A stretch of DNA of 64,000 nt from Microglena sp. YARC. Its lineage: Eukaryota; Chlorophyta; Chlorophyceae; Chlamydomonadales; Chlamydomonadaceae. The notes under the pieces are model-generated. The model saw nothing but the letters and a program-made list of their open reading frames with translations. It had not been told where the DNA came from and did no database searches. Made by a program: the position numbers and the translations under genes. Where the stretch lies: NCBI GenBank assembly GCA_022414725.1, contig CM039463.1:60964979-61028978 (forward strand), given 5' to 3'. Positions 10,850 through 24,800 of the stretch are shown here, one piece after another; within the stretch, counting starts at the first letter, position 1, and each line of letters opens with the position of its first letter.

Positions 10850-11930
10850 CCCAACCCCTACAAAGCCATGTGGCTGCCACAGAGCAGCAAAGGGTGGGCA
10901 CATGAGCTGGCATGCGGTTTTTAAGGGGGGGTAGGTATGAGGGGTATGAGGGGGGGGTGAAGGGCAAAACAAACAGTTCAAGGGAAATACAAAAGTGGTA
11001 TGGTTGGAAAGCCCTGAGAAAGCCATCACCACACTAGAAACTCCCACCATTATTAAGGCAGTCACGTGGCTGCCACAGAGCAGCAAAGGGTGGGCACATG
11101 AGCCGGCATGCCGTTTTTAGGGGGGGTATGAGGGGTATAAGGGGGTGAAAGGCAAAAAAACAGTTCAAGGGAAACGCACGAAAGTGGTATGGTTGGAATG
11201 AAAGGCCTGAGAAAGTCATCACCACACCAGAAACTCCCACCATTATTAAGGCGGTCACGTGGCTGCTACAGAGCAGCAAAGGGTGGGCACATAAGCCGGC
11301 ATGCCGTTTTTAGGGGGGGTCTGAGGGGTCTGAGGGGGTGAAAGGCAAAAAAACAGTTCAAGTGAAATGCACGCAAGTGGTATGGTTGGAAAGGCCTGAG
11401 AAAGCCATCACCACACCAGAAACTCCCACCATTATTAAGGCAGTCACGTGGCTGCTACAGAGCAGCAAAGGGTGGGCACATGAGCCGGCATGCGGACTTT
11501 AGGGGGGTTATGAGGGGTATGGGGGGGTGAAGGGCAAAACAAAACAGTTCAAGAGAAATACGAAAGTGGTATGGTTGGAAAGGCCTGAGAAAGCCATCAC
11601 CACACCAGAAACTCCCACCATTATTAAGGCAGTCACGTGGCTGCTACAGAGCAGCAAAGGGTGGGCACATAGGCCGGCATGCGGTTTTAGGGGGGGTATG
11701 AGGGGTATGAGGGGGTGAAGGGCAGAAAAAACAGTTCAAGAGAAACGCACGAAAGTGGTATGGTTGGAAAGCCCTGAGAAAGCCATCACCACACCAGAAA
11801 CTCCCACCATTATTAAGGCGGTCACGTGGCTGCTACAGAGCAGCAAAGGGTGGGCATGTCAGCCGGCATGCGGTTTTAAGGGGGGGTATGAGAGGGACGG
11901 AGGGGGGGTTGCATGGCCTAAAATCCTGGT
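10850..11930 (+). repeat. Tandem array, about 6 x 188 bp
   Basis: Repeated block with GGTATGGTTGG, AAACTCCCACCATTATTAAG, GTCACGTGGCTGC and a G7 run (TTAGGGGGGGTATGAGG). Copies start near 10,995, 11,188, 11,378, 11,566 and 11,757 with a partial copy before. Open frames within it are repeat artefacts. Confidence 0.9.
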
Positions 11931-12785
11931 ATGCATTGCCACAGCATATGCATTGAATGTAACTAATTCCACACATACAAACACATTACTACCCAAGCTA
12001 CCAAGTGGTATTGTTGGAGTGCCATCTGCATGGGTTCATACCTAACGGAATTGGTAGCAGTCTTTCTTGCCCTGGTACAGTTGCACTCTCCAGTTTGTGT
12101 CTGAATAGGCAGTCTTCGACATGACGAGTATGGCACCCTCACTCATTGCTTCATGCGTTATGGATTGTCTGGCCCTTCTTTCAACGGCCCTAAGCTGGCC
12201 ACATGCCGCTATACACAGTAGTTCCCGCTCAGTTCTTGGTCTCTTCGGTCGTGTAGACATCTCCTCCTGGTTTCTGCAAACCCTTCGATGCGTGGGCCAG
12301 GGGAGGGGTAGTCGGAATCGTTGATCGGAATTCAAATTAGGAATTCAAAAGGGTCGAAGGGCAAAGTGGCTGTTTGCCCTTTACGACAAGATAACAATCA
12401 CAATCAGGATACTTTACGTACGTGAGTCCCCACGAAACAAGTATCTCAGGGTACTAAGTATCTCGCCCCCAACCCTTCATCTCTAGTAAACCCACATTTG
12501 GATCCAAGTTGTGAGTTCGGTATCTTACCAACTCCTGTTCTACTCTACTTTTGTTTTCTTTACCTCACGCCACCCCGCGTAGTCGTCTATTTTGTTCTGC
12601 TGTGGCTCCGTCGTGTGTAGCTCTTTCAGCCTCGCTCGTATCTTTGGCTTTCTGCCATTCGGTATTTTCCTTTGTTTTCGCTAGCAAGCTTGTTTACTCA
12701 GCTCCCCAGTTTCGAGCCTGCATTCGTCTCGCTGTCGATTTGACGCTCGGTTTTGCTATCTTCATTTTCACTTACGAGAGACTCC
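11931..12785. other. 5' flank of the RNA-binding protein gene
   Basis: No supported gene. A 97-codon minus-strand frame at 12,042-12,335 (basic, no domain I recognise) is the only long frame. The pyrimidine-rich stretch at about 12,480-12,785 directly before the first coding ATG is the likely promoter and 5' UTR of the host gene. Confidence 0.4.
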
Positions 12786-12846
12786 ATGCGCGCACAAGAG
12801 GAAAGCCGCAGTAGCGAGGATGGCAACAAGGAGACCACCACTCTAT
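12786..12846 (+). CDS. RNA-binding protein gene, exon 1
   Basis: ATG at 12,786 starts an acidic, Ser-rich 20-residue lead. The exon ends CTCTAT before a GTAAGC donor, leaving one base in the last codon, which joins AT of exon 2 to make the Tyr of LYFGNL (RNP2 of RRM1). Confidence 0.85.
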
Positions 12847-15800
12847 GTAAGCATCCAGGGCGGACATGTTTGAATCTGAGCAACCCACCCCACCTTCCCC
12901 CCCGTCTTTTCCTGATGTTTTCCTTTTCCCCCGCAGATTTCGGGAACTTGCATCCTCTGGTTGAGGAAGCGAGCCTCGAGGACCTGTGCAGATACTTCGG
13001 AGAAAATCAGGCTAAGCTCATCAAGGTAAATATATGTTTCTTATCTTTCTGTCACTATGACTACCACCACTATCACTATCGCCTACCTCATTCGCCATGG
13101 AGCTCGTGCATAAGCATGAGGATGCGACACTAGAACGAACACTCACTACCTGTGCGTTTTTCAATACGTATTTGCTTCGTTTATCTTCCTTTCACCATGA
13201 CCACCACCACTATCACTATCGCCTGCCTCATTCGCCATGGAGCACATGAGTAAGTATGGCACTAGCGGCACGACGGCATCTTTCCCGAGTATATAGAAAA
13301 TTCCGAAAAATGCAAAAGAAGGGTAGGTAATTTCCGCGACTGTCAAGATATTGCCCGGGCTATTTTAGGGGCGTTGGGGGGCTCTCAACAACCTCTGTGC
13401 ATTCCCGTGCAATACCGTGCAATACCGTGCAATACCGTGGCATTCCCTTGCAATACCGTGCATTCCGTGCAATTCGCTGGATATCGTGGGCGGGGGATCG
13501 ACCTTGGAATGTCCGGCTCTTGCGGCGGGGTGTGGTGTGTAGGCTTGCGGCTCGTGCACGAAGTGTGCGAGGGAGCCTCCGTGTTGGTTAGCGGCACGCT
13601 AACTTGTCTGGCTCTTGCTGCGGGTGTGGGTGTGTAGGCTTGCGGCTCGTGCACGAAGTGTGCGAGGGAGACGCCGTGTTGGTTAGCGGTACGCTAACTT
13701 GTCTGGCTGTTGTTGTGTGGGTGTGGTTGTTGTTGTGTGGTTTGTTTTTTCTGTTGGGTTAGCGCAGCTAGCAAAACAGGCAGCTAGCAAAACAGGCAGC
13801 TAACAAAACAGGGGGATGTCCGGTACATTTCCCCGTGGTAGTACCGTGGCAGTACCGTGATTTTGCCATGGATGCTTCGCCTAAGATTCGGGAGGTTACG
13901 CGACACACGCTTCGCATGAAGGCGAATGGATAAGAAAAAATAGTAGTCGTCGGCAGGCCCAGCACAACGTTTACCCCCCCAACGTCCACAGTATGGACCT
14001 TGCCCCACTAGAATTCCAGCCGCGAATCGCCCTACGCTGAAGTGTGAACCTGACTCCGATTAGTAAAACTGTCGTGCGTCGTTTACCCCCCCCCAACGTC
14101 CACAGTATGGACCTTGCCCCCCCCTAGAATTCCAGCCGACCATTAGAGGAAGTCGAGAGGAAGTCAAGAGGAAGTCAAGAGGAAGTCATGAGCGAAGCGA
14201 CTGACTGTTGGTTAGCGGAACGCCGCTACATCATGACTTTGCCTATTCCCTGTGCTACTCTCCCTATCCCGCTAGCTTTAGACAGGATTTTCTCTGCTTC
14301 CGGTGAGAAGCCATGTAACGCACTTCCTACTGATCGTATCCCATCCGCCACGGCACTTTGCCCGAGAATGTCCGCTATCCCCGCTGCGGCGTTAGAGACC
14401 GGTATAGAGAACTGTCCCACCTTCCGAGCTACACCTCCACCGAAATCTGCTACCTTCCTAACCACATTCCCGAAAGTGCCTACAGCCTTACCAACGCCAG
14501 ATTTGAGAGTATTAAAGAATCCCATTAATATACTCTTTGATATTATTTGATGGAAAGTAAAAGCAATTTCTGGTCAATGGATTTCAAAATTGATAAAATA
14601 GAATTAATAGGATCAGTATCAGATTCATAATCTATTCTGAGAGTGATGCTCCAGTCGTAGGGAAAAGGCCCTATAGAGTCTTTATGTTCATCTTTAATGC
14701 TCAAACTCAATTCTGACACATGTGAGGCGCTTATATAGAAAGAAAAGTCGTCTGCTGTATTCTGATAAATGATATTGGCAAAACTTTCAACATTAACTGG
14801 TAGGCGGATCAATACATCACTCTCTTGCTTATTGTTTTGACGAAAATTGTTGACAGCACTGTTAGTTATCTTGGGTAAATTGTGATGGATTGTCAGGAAA
14901 CTTTCAAGATTTAAACGCAATGGAAAGTAGCTAACAATGGGAGCACCACCAGGTGTTTCGTGAGGCAGAAACCCAAACAAATAACTACTTTTATTTTTGA
15001 ATTCGAATGAATACCCTGGCCCAGGAGGGTTGAATATACAAAGCCCGTTTGTTTCATTATGGGTTAGTGTCCTTCCCGTAAGCAACACACCCAATTCTGT
15101 CAGCCAAGAATCAAGGGTATAGTTCCCAATTGGAATTCTGATTGATGTCTTGGTACCATTGTTGTTAACAATAAAGTCATTGTTACTTGCTCTAATCGAA
15201 TAAAAACACCTGTTGATGATGACATCTGCAACTGTGACTTTCGTCCTCCCTCCATAGGGATTTTGCAGGACTCCTGCAGGCAATGATGTTGTGAAATTGT
15301 CAGGCATTCCACTTGTTCGAAACGTGCTTGATATGTACAACAATTGTGTTTTCAAGACAGGTGGATACATTTTATAATATGGGATATATTATACTGTAAC
15401 ATTTTGTATTGTAACCAAGCCATCTAAAACCTCAGTACCAGAAACAGGTTTGATTTTATTCAGCAAGTCTTTCCTGATAGCTTTCTTGTCCCTATAAAAC
15501 AATGGTTTATTGATATGTACAGAAATAGCTACATCTACCAAGTATTCAGGTAGACCAGGAGACATGTCTAAAATTGCAGCTCTGAAGTTTTTGTATTCAT
15601 TCGTTTGCTTGTATTCTTGTGTCAAAGAGGCCATTCTTTAACAATCAGTTAGAAAAATAAAATGTCTTATTGCAGGTTCAGAACAATATCAAAGTTTTTC
15701 TTGAACCTATTTAGTTTGTCTCCTGTGAAATCTATAACAAGAGAGTCATGCTCATCCTGTGTTGCATGTATATACAGCCTCTCAAACTTCTTCAAGGTGA

Positions 15801-18800
15801 GAGTAGAGCTGACTTCATCATGAAGATCTACCAATATTTTGGTTGATGCAAACTTGAATAAAACGAACTATGAAGTATTAGTTCTGATGCTCTTGGGTAT
15901 AGCTTTCAAATTCTGTGAGCAAATCATGATGTTTATACCCAAATGCCTGTTCTTCAAAACCAAGTTTGTCAATGCTGATTTACCCACACTTTTGAATGCA
16001 CTACTACCCACCAGATCATCCAATACAAAATAATTTATTGCACCGTTTGGGTATCTACAAGTAGGCTTTTGGAATGCAGTTCTCTCAAGAAAATCTATCT
16101 CATCAAATGTCAATGCATCTATTTTTCCATTGAAAAACTTTGACCAAACTTGCAAATCTTTCTTGTATTCTGCAGTGTTTTGTTTTTCTTGTTTGATGTC
16201 TTCTATAACTTCTAAAAGATTGGAGTCACTGTAATCATTTACAATATCAGAAGGATCAATCTTCAGACAATTGAATACTGGATTTGCATCATGCGTGGGG
16301 CTAAAAACAATAACTCTCATAGCTTGGTTTTTATCAAAACCCGCAAGCTCATATTGTTTCAATAATTGGCAAACAGAATATGTTTTACCAGTCCCTCGGC
16401 TCCCAATGAAAAGGGCTACAAAGTAGTTGCGTGGCAGGGACGTGTTTAAACATTGTGGGTAAGTGTTTGGCTTATAAACGAGTTTTGTATGAATAAAATT
16501 ACTGACTGCGTTTTCTGTGATATTCATCTATTTTTACAGGACATAATATTTTACTAAAAAGGGCATTGTGACCCAGGGAAGAGTGATTGATAAGCCAGTC
16601 GTTTCCCATCATTCATTATTTTCTGTCTAAACAGTTCAACGGTTTCCTCCTGGCTTATTTTTGGAACTTTTGTAACGTTCAAGCGTTTTTTAATTTGTCT
16701 TGACATCTGTTTCACTTCAACTTCTTCTGATTCTGGCTGGGAATCATCTGTTATCACCTGTTCGTCTTCGTCAGAGTCATCATCACTAACAACAATAGTT
16801 GTCTTCAGTTTCTTATTGACTGCCTTCTTACGAAGTTTCATCTCAGTAGCCTTTTCTTGTTGCTTTACTTGTTTCTCCTGTTTCTGGAGCTGTTTCTCTT
16901 GTCTACTGATTTCTCCTAATTCTTTTCTCTTGGCCCAAGCTTTTTCCCGTGCTCTTGCTAGTACCTCTTTCTGCTTCTCAGACATGACCCTCTTTGCTTT
17001 GGGTTGAATCACTTCCACATCCTCCAAATTGTTACTGAGTTGTTCAATATCCTCCATATATAATTTCAAGTTAGAAAATAATAGAAAAAATTACTGGAAT
17101 TTACAAATGATCACTGGAATTTTGGAACCACAGGAGATGTCCTCAGGATGTATATGGCTTTGGGCTTGTTGGGTAAAGGACGACCCCACAGCAACTCAGT
17201 CTCATGTAACGGTTGTCGGATCATTCTCCTACCTACATAGTTTGTAGCTGGTTGAGCATATTTAATGACTCTATTAGTCCATGTTTCTAGACAGAGAGGT
17301 AGCAAATATTTATCCATTTTATATATTACCTTGTGAAAAAGTATTTCGAGCCGTTTTCACCAGTATCTATCTCCAAAAGAGAGTTGTACTTGACGAATAA
17401 AAGTGAATAGTTCTTCGTGTTGATATTACCAGTGCTGTGAAATGTGATGTTATAGGGTATGTCTTCATCCATTACATCTATTGGTAGACCCAGGGCCCAC
17501 TGACGAGTTGCTAGAGTACTTGCACTTCGTATTAATAGGGTACCATCCTTTGTCAATGTAGTCATGTGTTCCATTGATCTGTTGTCATTGTCAAAAATCA
17601 TGTCCAAGTATTCATTTGCCCTGAAATAGTTTATTGGGTGGTCTGCAACAGGTATATTGTTGACACTAATACCAACATAAACTGGAGCATCATTTGTTAG
17701 AATACTTGGAATGCCATGTGAAAAATAGTAGCTTGTCCCGTTATAGTCTTGGTTGAAGTCTTGGAGTGAAAATCTTCTGTCATGAACGTTGCAATAGCAT
17801 ACTCAATATCCTTGGAAGCAATGTATAAATTAGTTTGTTGGTTTTCGTTTTCATTGAGTTGAAACATGGATGAGAAGTTGTCAAATTCAACACGTTCTGT
17901 GACATTGTCTTGAATTTCACTTCGAACAATAAGGTGTAGATCGGAAATCTCATAGCTTGTTGAATCATTGTCTCTCAACAATACTGCAGCATCTGCCCAA
18001 ACAATACAGATTCGAACCCTGCCTTTGATTACACAGTCCTTGGTACCTAAGATACCATGGAAACGGTCTATAACATATGGCTCATCATCTGACATGGAAA
18101 TTAAATCCACAGCCTGAGCATTACCCAACATATTGGAGGAAGTCGCAGGGGAGTTATGAACAGCCATTAGTCTTGTGAGATGATGATAATTGTTGATGGA
18201 CTGGACCTCAACATCATCAAACGAAACTGATAATGAACTGATTAAGCAATCTATTCCCCTGGGTGCAACACCATCCGAATTAAAAGTGAACAAAAGCTTG
18301 ACACTGGATAAATCCCAAATGCCATCAGTCATTTCAAACACGGTCTGTGTTTGGGGGAAACCTGTTTTTGTTCCTATTGGCTCAATTCTATGGATTTTAG
18401 TAATGTTTTGAGGAAGTGCACTCATTTATATTATTGTTACATTTATAATTATTTGTATTTATAGAACTAATTCGAGCATCCTCCCCGCTCCCACACGGAT
18501 CATGCTACTAAACTCAATAAACACCATTGCAGTCAAGTTGGCTGAGCCTGCTGCTCCACTAACGGCTTGAGACTCGAATGCTCCAATCGAACTTGTCACG
18601 GCTGTATGCGTGCTCCTAAGGATAGGTATGTTACCACTGCAAGGCTGCTCTATATATGTACCGGGTGGAATCAAACCACCTAGCCCCCCCCTGGCAGGGG
18701 TACCACCAAAGGTGTGGGGTCTCTGTATACCTAAGTCGGGATACCGGGGATTGGAGCTTGCAACGGAGGTTTCCGTGGGCCGGTAGCGGTAGAGACTTGG

Positions 18801-21800
18801 AAGACGCAGAGGGTTGATTACCCGAGGTTGTTCTGGACAAGAGTTTGATAGTTGAATGAGTTACAATTTGTTATAGGAACAATAGAAGATAAAACTGCGG
18901 TTTCTAAGTGAACATACATAGCTTGCCGGAAACGGTCGGCAAGGTGGGATTGCAATGCACGACAGGGGTCAAGCGGTGCAAGAGCCTAACATGATTATTC
19001 ATGATGCGTGACAGTCGTATTGGATTGTCGTGACGGGTTGGTGTCACGACAAGGCCAACACTTACTGCAAGGGGTAGCAAGTAGCGCCTAGCAGTGACCT
19101 ATCATGAAGTGATATCCCGACGCACCTGGACAAGAGTTTGATAGTTGAATGAGAGAGAATCGGTCGTCTCAATCGACTTATCAACTCTTCTGTCCTTTAG
19201 GGTATGATCGTAACTATGGTTTTGCATGTGCTGGCGAAAGGAGTTATGCTACGGCACTGCATTGTTATGTCTCGTGTTATCACAAGTGCCTGATAACAGT
19301 ATCGTGTTATCACAAGCGTCAGCTAATTAATTACTTAATAAATTAATTGGTATGTGTAACCGAGAAACCCTAGGTAGCTGTGGGTAGCTGGCCACGGCTA
19401 CGGCGGGTCGACTCTGCCAGATCTGGGCTACCTGGGCATGCGCTGGCGAGAGGAGTTATGCTACGGCACTGCATTGTTATGTCTCGTGTTAAGACAAGTG
19501 CCATATAACAGTCTCGTGTTATTAACAGCGTCAGCTAATTAATTACTTAATTAATTAATTGGTATGTGTAACCGAGTAATCCCAGGTAGCTGGCCACGGC
19601 TACGGCGGGTTGACTCAGCCAGATCTGGGCTACCTGGGCTCAGGTCTGGTCGAAGTCCGCTCTTGGTGTGTGTGTGTGTTGACAGGGTATTTCCCCTGCT
19701 TTTAGTGTTACGTAGGTAAACACGCAATCGCGTGTGACAGCTGTCACGGCTGTATGCGTGCTCCTAAGGATAGGTATGTTACCACTGCAATTCCCCCCCT
19801 TCACTACGGAATGGGAGTGAGTGTAGTGAAAAAAGAGAAGTGGTAACGGGAAGAGGTGATTGTAATTCTGTAAGAGAAAAAAAATCTGGAAATCTCTCCT
19901 TCCCCCCCCGTGCTGCTGGTATCGAGCAGATGAGGTTGATGTTGCTGGTTACACAAAAAGGTATGTACAGGTGTATCCATTCTGGTGTTGGAGTATGGTA
20001 AAGCAGGACGCACCACCTAGTTCCCCCCCCCTCTGCACGGAGTGAAGAATAAAAGGTAGGTGGTGGTTATGTCGGAACGGAAAGGAACTAAAGCCACGTC
20101 TATTACTTAAAGAGGTAAAACCTTGAGAGTCAACAAAGATCAAGTATGGGACCGGCCGAATAAATCTGGAGGCATGTGATACAGTGGCCAGTAGAAAAAA
20201 TCGTGGTGTCCAAGTTGAAAGAAGTTGATGTAACTGGGCGAAAATCCTCATCTGGTCATATTGCAAGTGCTGACTGTCCCTCCTAGAGGCTTCCAGTCAG
20301 CAACCCAGTGTTGGCTGCAAACTTGTTTTGAAGTAAGTTTGGGATCGTGTTGCGTATATGTAACGCAACTCGGAACATGAAGCAAGAAAAACAAAAAGAA
20401 CCCCAGAACTGTTGCGATCACTGGGACGTGTATTGTCCCAGGAATGAAGACGTATGTCCTCTGCACCCCCCCCTCCCGCATGGATTAACAAACAAACATG
20501 ACAACCTGTGGGCTAGTCGTAACTGGTCCATCACAGGCACAAGGCATGTCTGGGTTATGCAAGCTGCCTGTCTGCTACACAGCCTGCATAACCAAACCAG
20601 ACGGTGGGTATGGTGGGTTGTGTAAGAGTGTGTCTAGACCACTGGAACATGAGTGTTGTGTGGGGTGATGTATTCCATAAATCGAGGACGCATTGCCATG
20701 TAGTAGATGGGAGGGGGGTTGGAAGCAAAGTCCAGGAAGGCTGAGGGGGGGTGGGCGCCATAGGTTGTTAAACCTGACCCTTGGTCCATGTGTGGTGGCA
20801 TGTAGACCATGTGAGTCAGGTGGGTCCAGCGTTCAACGTCAGGTAGGCGACGAGTGAAATATGGTACATGCACTGGGTATGGGTATGCTCCATTAATGCG
20901 CCTGGTTTCCTCTACCCTGTTGAAAATTGTGATCAGGTCAGCTTGCTGGTGGTGCCAGGCAGCTTGGAGGAAGTGAATGCGTGTAGTGTACTGTTGGACA
21001 GATTCAGTGGGGAGTTGAAGGACATGGCCTTGGGGGTTATCGAGGTCACCATAGTAGCATGGGCCAAGACAGAGTAAATCATCTGCGAGGGGTGGTTGGC
21101 CATTGTATCGCTGTGCCCAATGGGATGTGAAATTTGGTGCGTAACGGGGCAAGCAGTCCTATGTGAGTGCATGGGTGCTGTCACGATATTCTGCAGTGTT
21201 AACCATCACCTGAGGTAGGAGGGAATGTAAGGAGTTGAGGTGAGCAATAGTGTGCTCATGTGTGGTACACTTCACAGGATGGGTTGTCCTCAGACGCCAG
21301 GATGGTGTGCGTTGGATGCCTGCATGCACGGTTGAGGCAGGGGAGCACAGGTGTGAGTGGTAAGGGCTTCTGTGTGCCTGTGGGGAGTGGGTTAAGTTTT
21401 TTTAGTCCAGCCATGGTGAGCTTAATGACTTGGCCGTCATCGTAGGTTAGCTTGAAGTACCATGGCCTGGACAGTGGTCCTTGGAAGGAGGCAGTGCCCC
21501 AGACAGCTTTGTCGAGGCCGCCTTGGACTCTGACTTGTTTGATGACAAGCATCTTGTCGCAGGCGAGGGCGGCTCTGTCTCTGGAGCGAGTCTGCGGGGT
21601 GGGGAAAAGGTTAGGTTCCTTCTGTGGTGCTTCTGGGATGCGTCCCGCGGGGATTGCAGTGATGCCGCTGGCTTTGCAGTTGGGGCAGAACCAGTCCTCG
21701 ACGGGAACTGCAGAGAGAGGTGGGTCAAGGCAGTGAGTGTGGTAACCTGCTCCACAGCCGTCGCAGAGTAGCATGCAATTTGCGTTGTCAGGGAAGTTGC

Positions 21801-24800
21801 AGACGCTGCAGGCTAGGCTGGGGGGTGGGACTGCTAAGTCTGGCCTGATTGTGCCATCCAAGTTAGGGAGGTGGCAAGGAGACAAATTGCGGGCATGGTT
21901 GGTGATGGTACAACCGCAACGTCCTTGCAAGACGACGACTTCAGATGGTTTGAGGTCGATGATGCGCACGATCATGCCTTGGGCAGCCATCTGCAAGGAG
22001 TTGCGCACGTTGGGACGGCGGATGTACACAAAGTCTCCCACCTGGAATTTGCGTAGGCGAGGGTGATAGGCCCCCCCCCTGATCTTTGCGTAGCGCAGGG
22101 TGTCCCTGTGGTGGGCGATTGCTATGTGATTGGCAATAGTAGGGCTGACTCTCTTGATCCATTGAGCGCGCTCCAGGAGAGTGTCTGTCAGAGCTTGCAC
22201 CTGTGTGCTGTCTGTCAGGTCAGGCAGCGGCGCTGTCATGGCAAGCTGTGCCTCAGGGTTGTTCATGACGGGAGCCCGGGCGTACACCAGAGTGAAGGGG
22301 GCGCACTTAGTAGTCTCCTGAGGGCTACAGTCGTACGCTGTAACGACCTTGGCTATGTCAATGTCCCATGTGTCAGTGGCCAGGTTTTCAGAGCAGATCT
22401 TGGTCAAGGCTGCCTTGATGGTACCGACGCTTCGCTCCACAAAACCGTTGCCCTGAGGGTGGTTAGGGTGGATCGTCCTGTGGTCAATGAAGTTGTGAAG
22501 CAGATGTTCCTTGAATTTGCCTTGGAACTCTGGTCCATTGTCAGAGATGCAGAGCGTGTATGCGCCAAAGTGTGCCAAGACTCCATGAGAGTGCGCGTAT
22601 ACCGTATGTATGGCCTCCTTGGCTGGGATGGGGACCACTACGCGTGCGGCGCTGAAATACTCCACGGCGTGCATGAGCATAGTGTTGCCCCTGGCTGTCT
22701 TGTTGTAGGGACCAGACAAATCAATTCCCCAAGCGAAGAAGAGGCCATGAATCGGGTGAGATTGCAATGTGGCTGTTGGCTGGTTGAAGTAGGCCATGGC
22801 TTGGTCACAGATCTTGCATGTCTTGACCAGGGCTTTGACTTGTTTGACCACGCCGTGCCACCAGAAAGAGCTGACCTCTAAGTAAGCTGTTCTGCGTGCC
22901 CCAAAGTGTCCGCTGGTCTCGTGGGCCCTCTGAATGAGGATGGACCTCTGGCTGGGGGCTGGGACGATGCGTTCAATGCCGTTGGCCAGGATGCGTATGA
23001 TCCTCTCTTCTCCAGTTGGAGATGCGCCGAGCCTGTACTTTCTTGACCTTGCCAGTACCCGCCTAGTACGAGATGTCGTCCAGTTGGATCCGAGGACTCC
23101 TCGCCTCAAGTACTCTAAGACAAACTGATCAGAGTGGATGTCTAGACCGTCAGTGTCCTTGGACATTGCAGCAAGGCGCAGGTCAGTATCCAACTGTCTG
23201 CCTGGGGCGAGTGGAGGACTTGGAGCTGAAGATGGTAGAAGAGGCAAAGGAGGGGAGTGTTGCAACGGCTGAGGGTCGGTGGCTGTTGGCCGGTGGCTGT
23301 TGGCTGTTGGCTGGGGGCTGTTGGCTGATGGCTGGTGGCTGTTGGCTGTTGGCTGGTGCAGGTGGTTTTGATGGCCAGATGTGTGGCTTGACAGCCTTGC
23401 TCCTGGTGACTGCCAGCAGGCAAGCAAGCTCAGTGCCATAGAACTGGCGTGTCGGAGGCGTGGGGTCTGATATGCGACCGCCAGAATTGCTGGGATAGCT
23501 GGGAGAAGTTGTCAGAAGAAGAGCAGGGCTGAAAGAAGGTAGCAACTCAGGTCTGGGGGGTGGCTGAAATTCTAGCATAGATGTCAGACGTGTAGGGATT
23601 GCCATTTCCAAGGTCTTTCTGATGATTGCTACCAAGGCTCGCTGATCCATGCTGTTGCCTGTGAGGATATGCCTCTGGTTTTGAGTGAGGCCTGGTGCTG
23701 CTGTTGCTCCTGTGTAGTATCCGAGCATGCGTTCTCTCTCAGAAGGGTTTGGTTCAGACCATGCGCCGCCCTGGAGAGAGTAGATGCTGCCTGGCTTGTC
23801 AGGTCTGAAGGCTCGAGACAGAGGGTACGCTACTAGAGTAGGCAGTACGTTGCGCTCTTGTCCGATCTTGTTTGCTAAGCAAAAGGGGGCTGTGTCTGAT
23901 ATGTAGACCCTTGTAGTGCTCCGTCCTGGATCCAAGAAGGCGTTGGCTGAAATGTTGGCAGTCCGACGGGTCTTGTTGAGCTGGAGCTGGAGATGAAGGG
24001 GGTCAACCAAGTTCTGCCACTTGTTGCGGAGTCTGTGCGCTCCTGAGTCGAATGTTGCAGCATCCACGCAGATAGGGAGGCCAAGAGTTCTGTTGACTGC
24101 GTTGAAGTCTTGCGTAGCAATATGTTGTGATCGGAAGTTGTGCTGCATTGCTGCATTCTCCACGATGTAGAGGGGTTGCCGAGGATGCTGTAGCTGCTGG
24201 ATGTACCCTATGACGGTGGTACAAGCCTGCAGGACGGCGGCCCGTGGTCCCTTGAGTCCTCTGTTGCCTCCTGCCGGGCTGAAGTCTTGGCACTCTGGAC
24301 CGGCTATGATGAGCCACTGTGATTGGTCGTTCACAGCTGCGGCCATGAGCTGTTCTGGTGTGATCTTGGTCACATCCTGGGGCAGCGTCGTGAAGGCATG
24401 GTCGCAGGCGTATGACTTGAGCAGATGGGGGTAGAGGTTGGTCAAAGCTTGTGTCCTATAGCGGGCGACTGTCTGAGCAGCGGGCGCAATGTCGCTGTAG
24501 ATATACCTGTTAACTTGGATGCCATTGCGCAGTGCTGCTTCCAATCCTGCACACATTCCCCCGCACATCTCGTATAGAGTGATGCCATTCTGGGCCATGT
24601 ATGTGACGGCGGCAGGCAAGGGTGTTGTGCAGATGGATAAGACAGATCTGACGTCAAGGACGTAGTCCACGATGTGCCCTAGTGTCAAGTCTAGGGGCAC
24701 ATAAGGGGTGGTGGGCACTGTTGGAAATGCCGCGTATAGGTCGCTGTCCAGGTCAATGCGAGCGCCAGTGTTGTCCTCTGCAGTGGGCTGGGAAACCTAG

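Noticed and set aside
19149..19346. 65-codon ORF in the LTR, present in both copies
   Set aside because: Its duplication follows from the LTR repeat; no protein features.
21452..22881. Long + strand ORFs opposite the Gypsy integrase
   Set aside because: Antisense shadows of a GC-rich coding region with clear domains on the minus strand.
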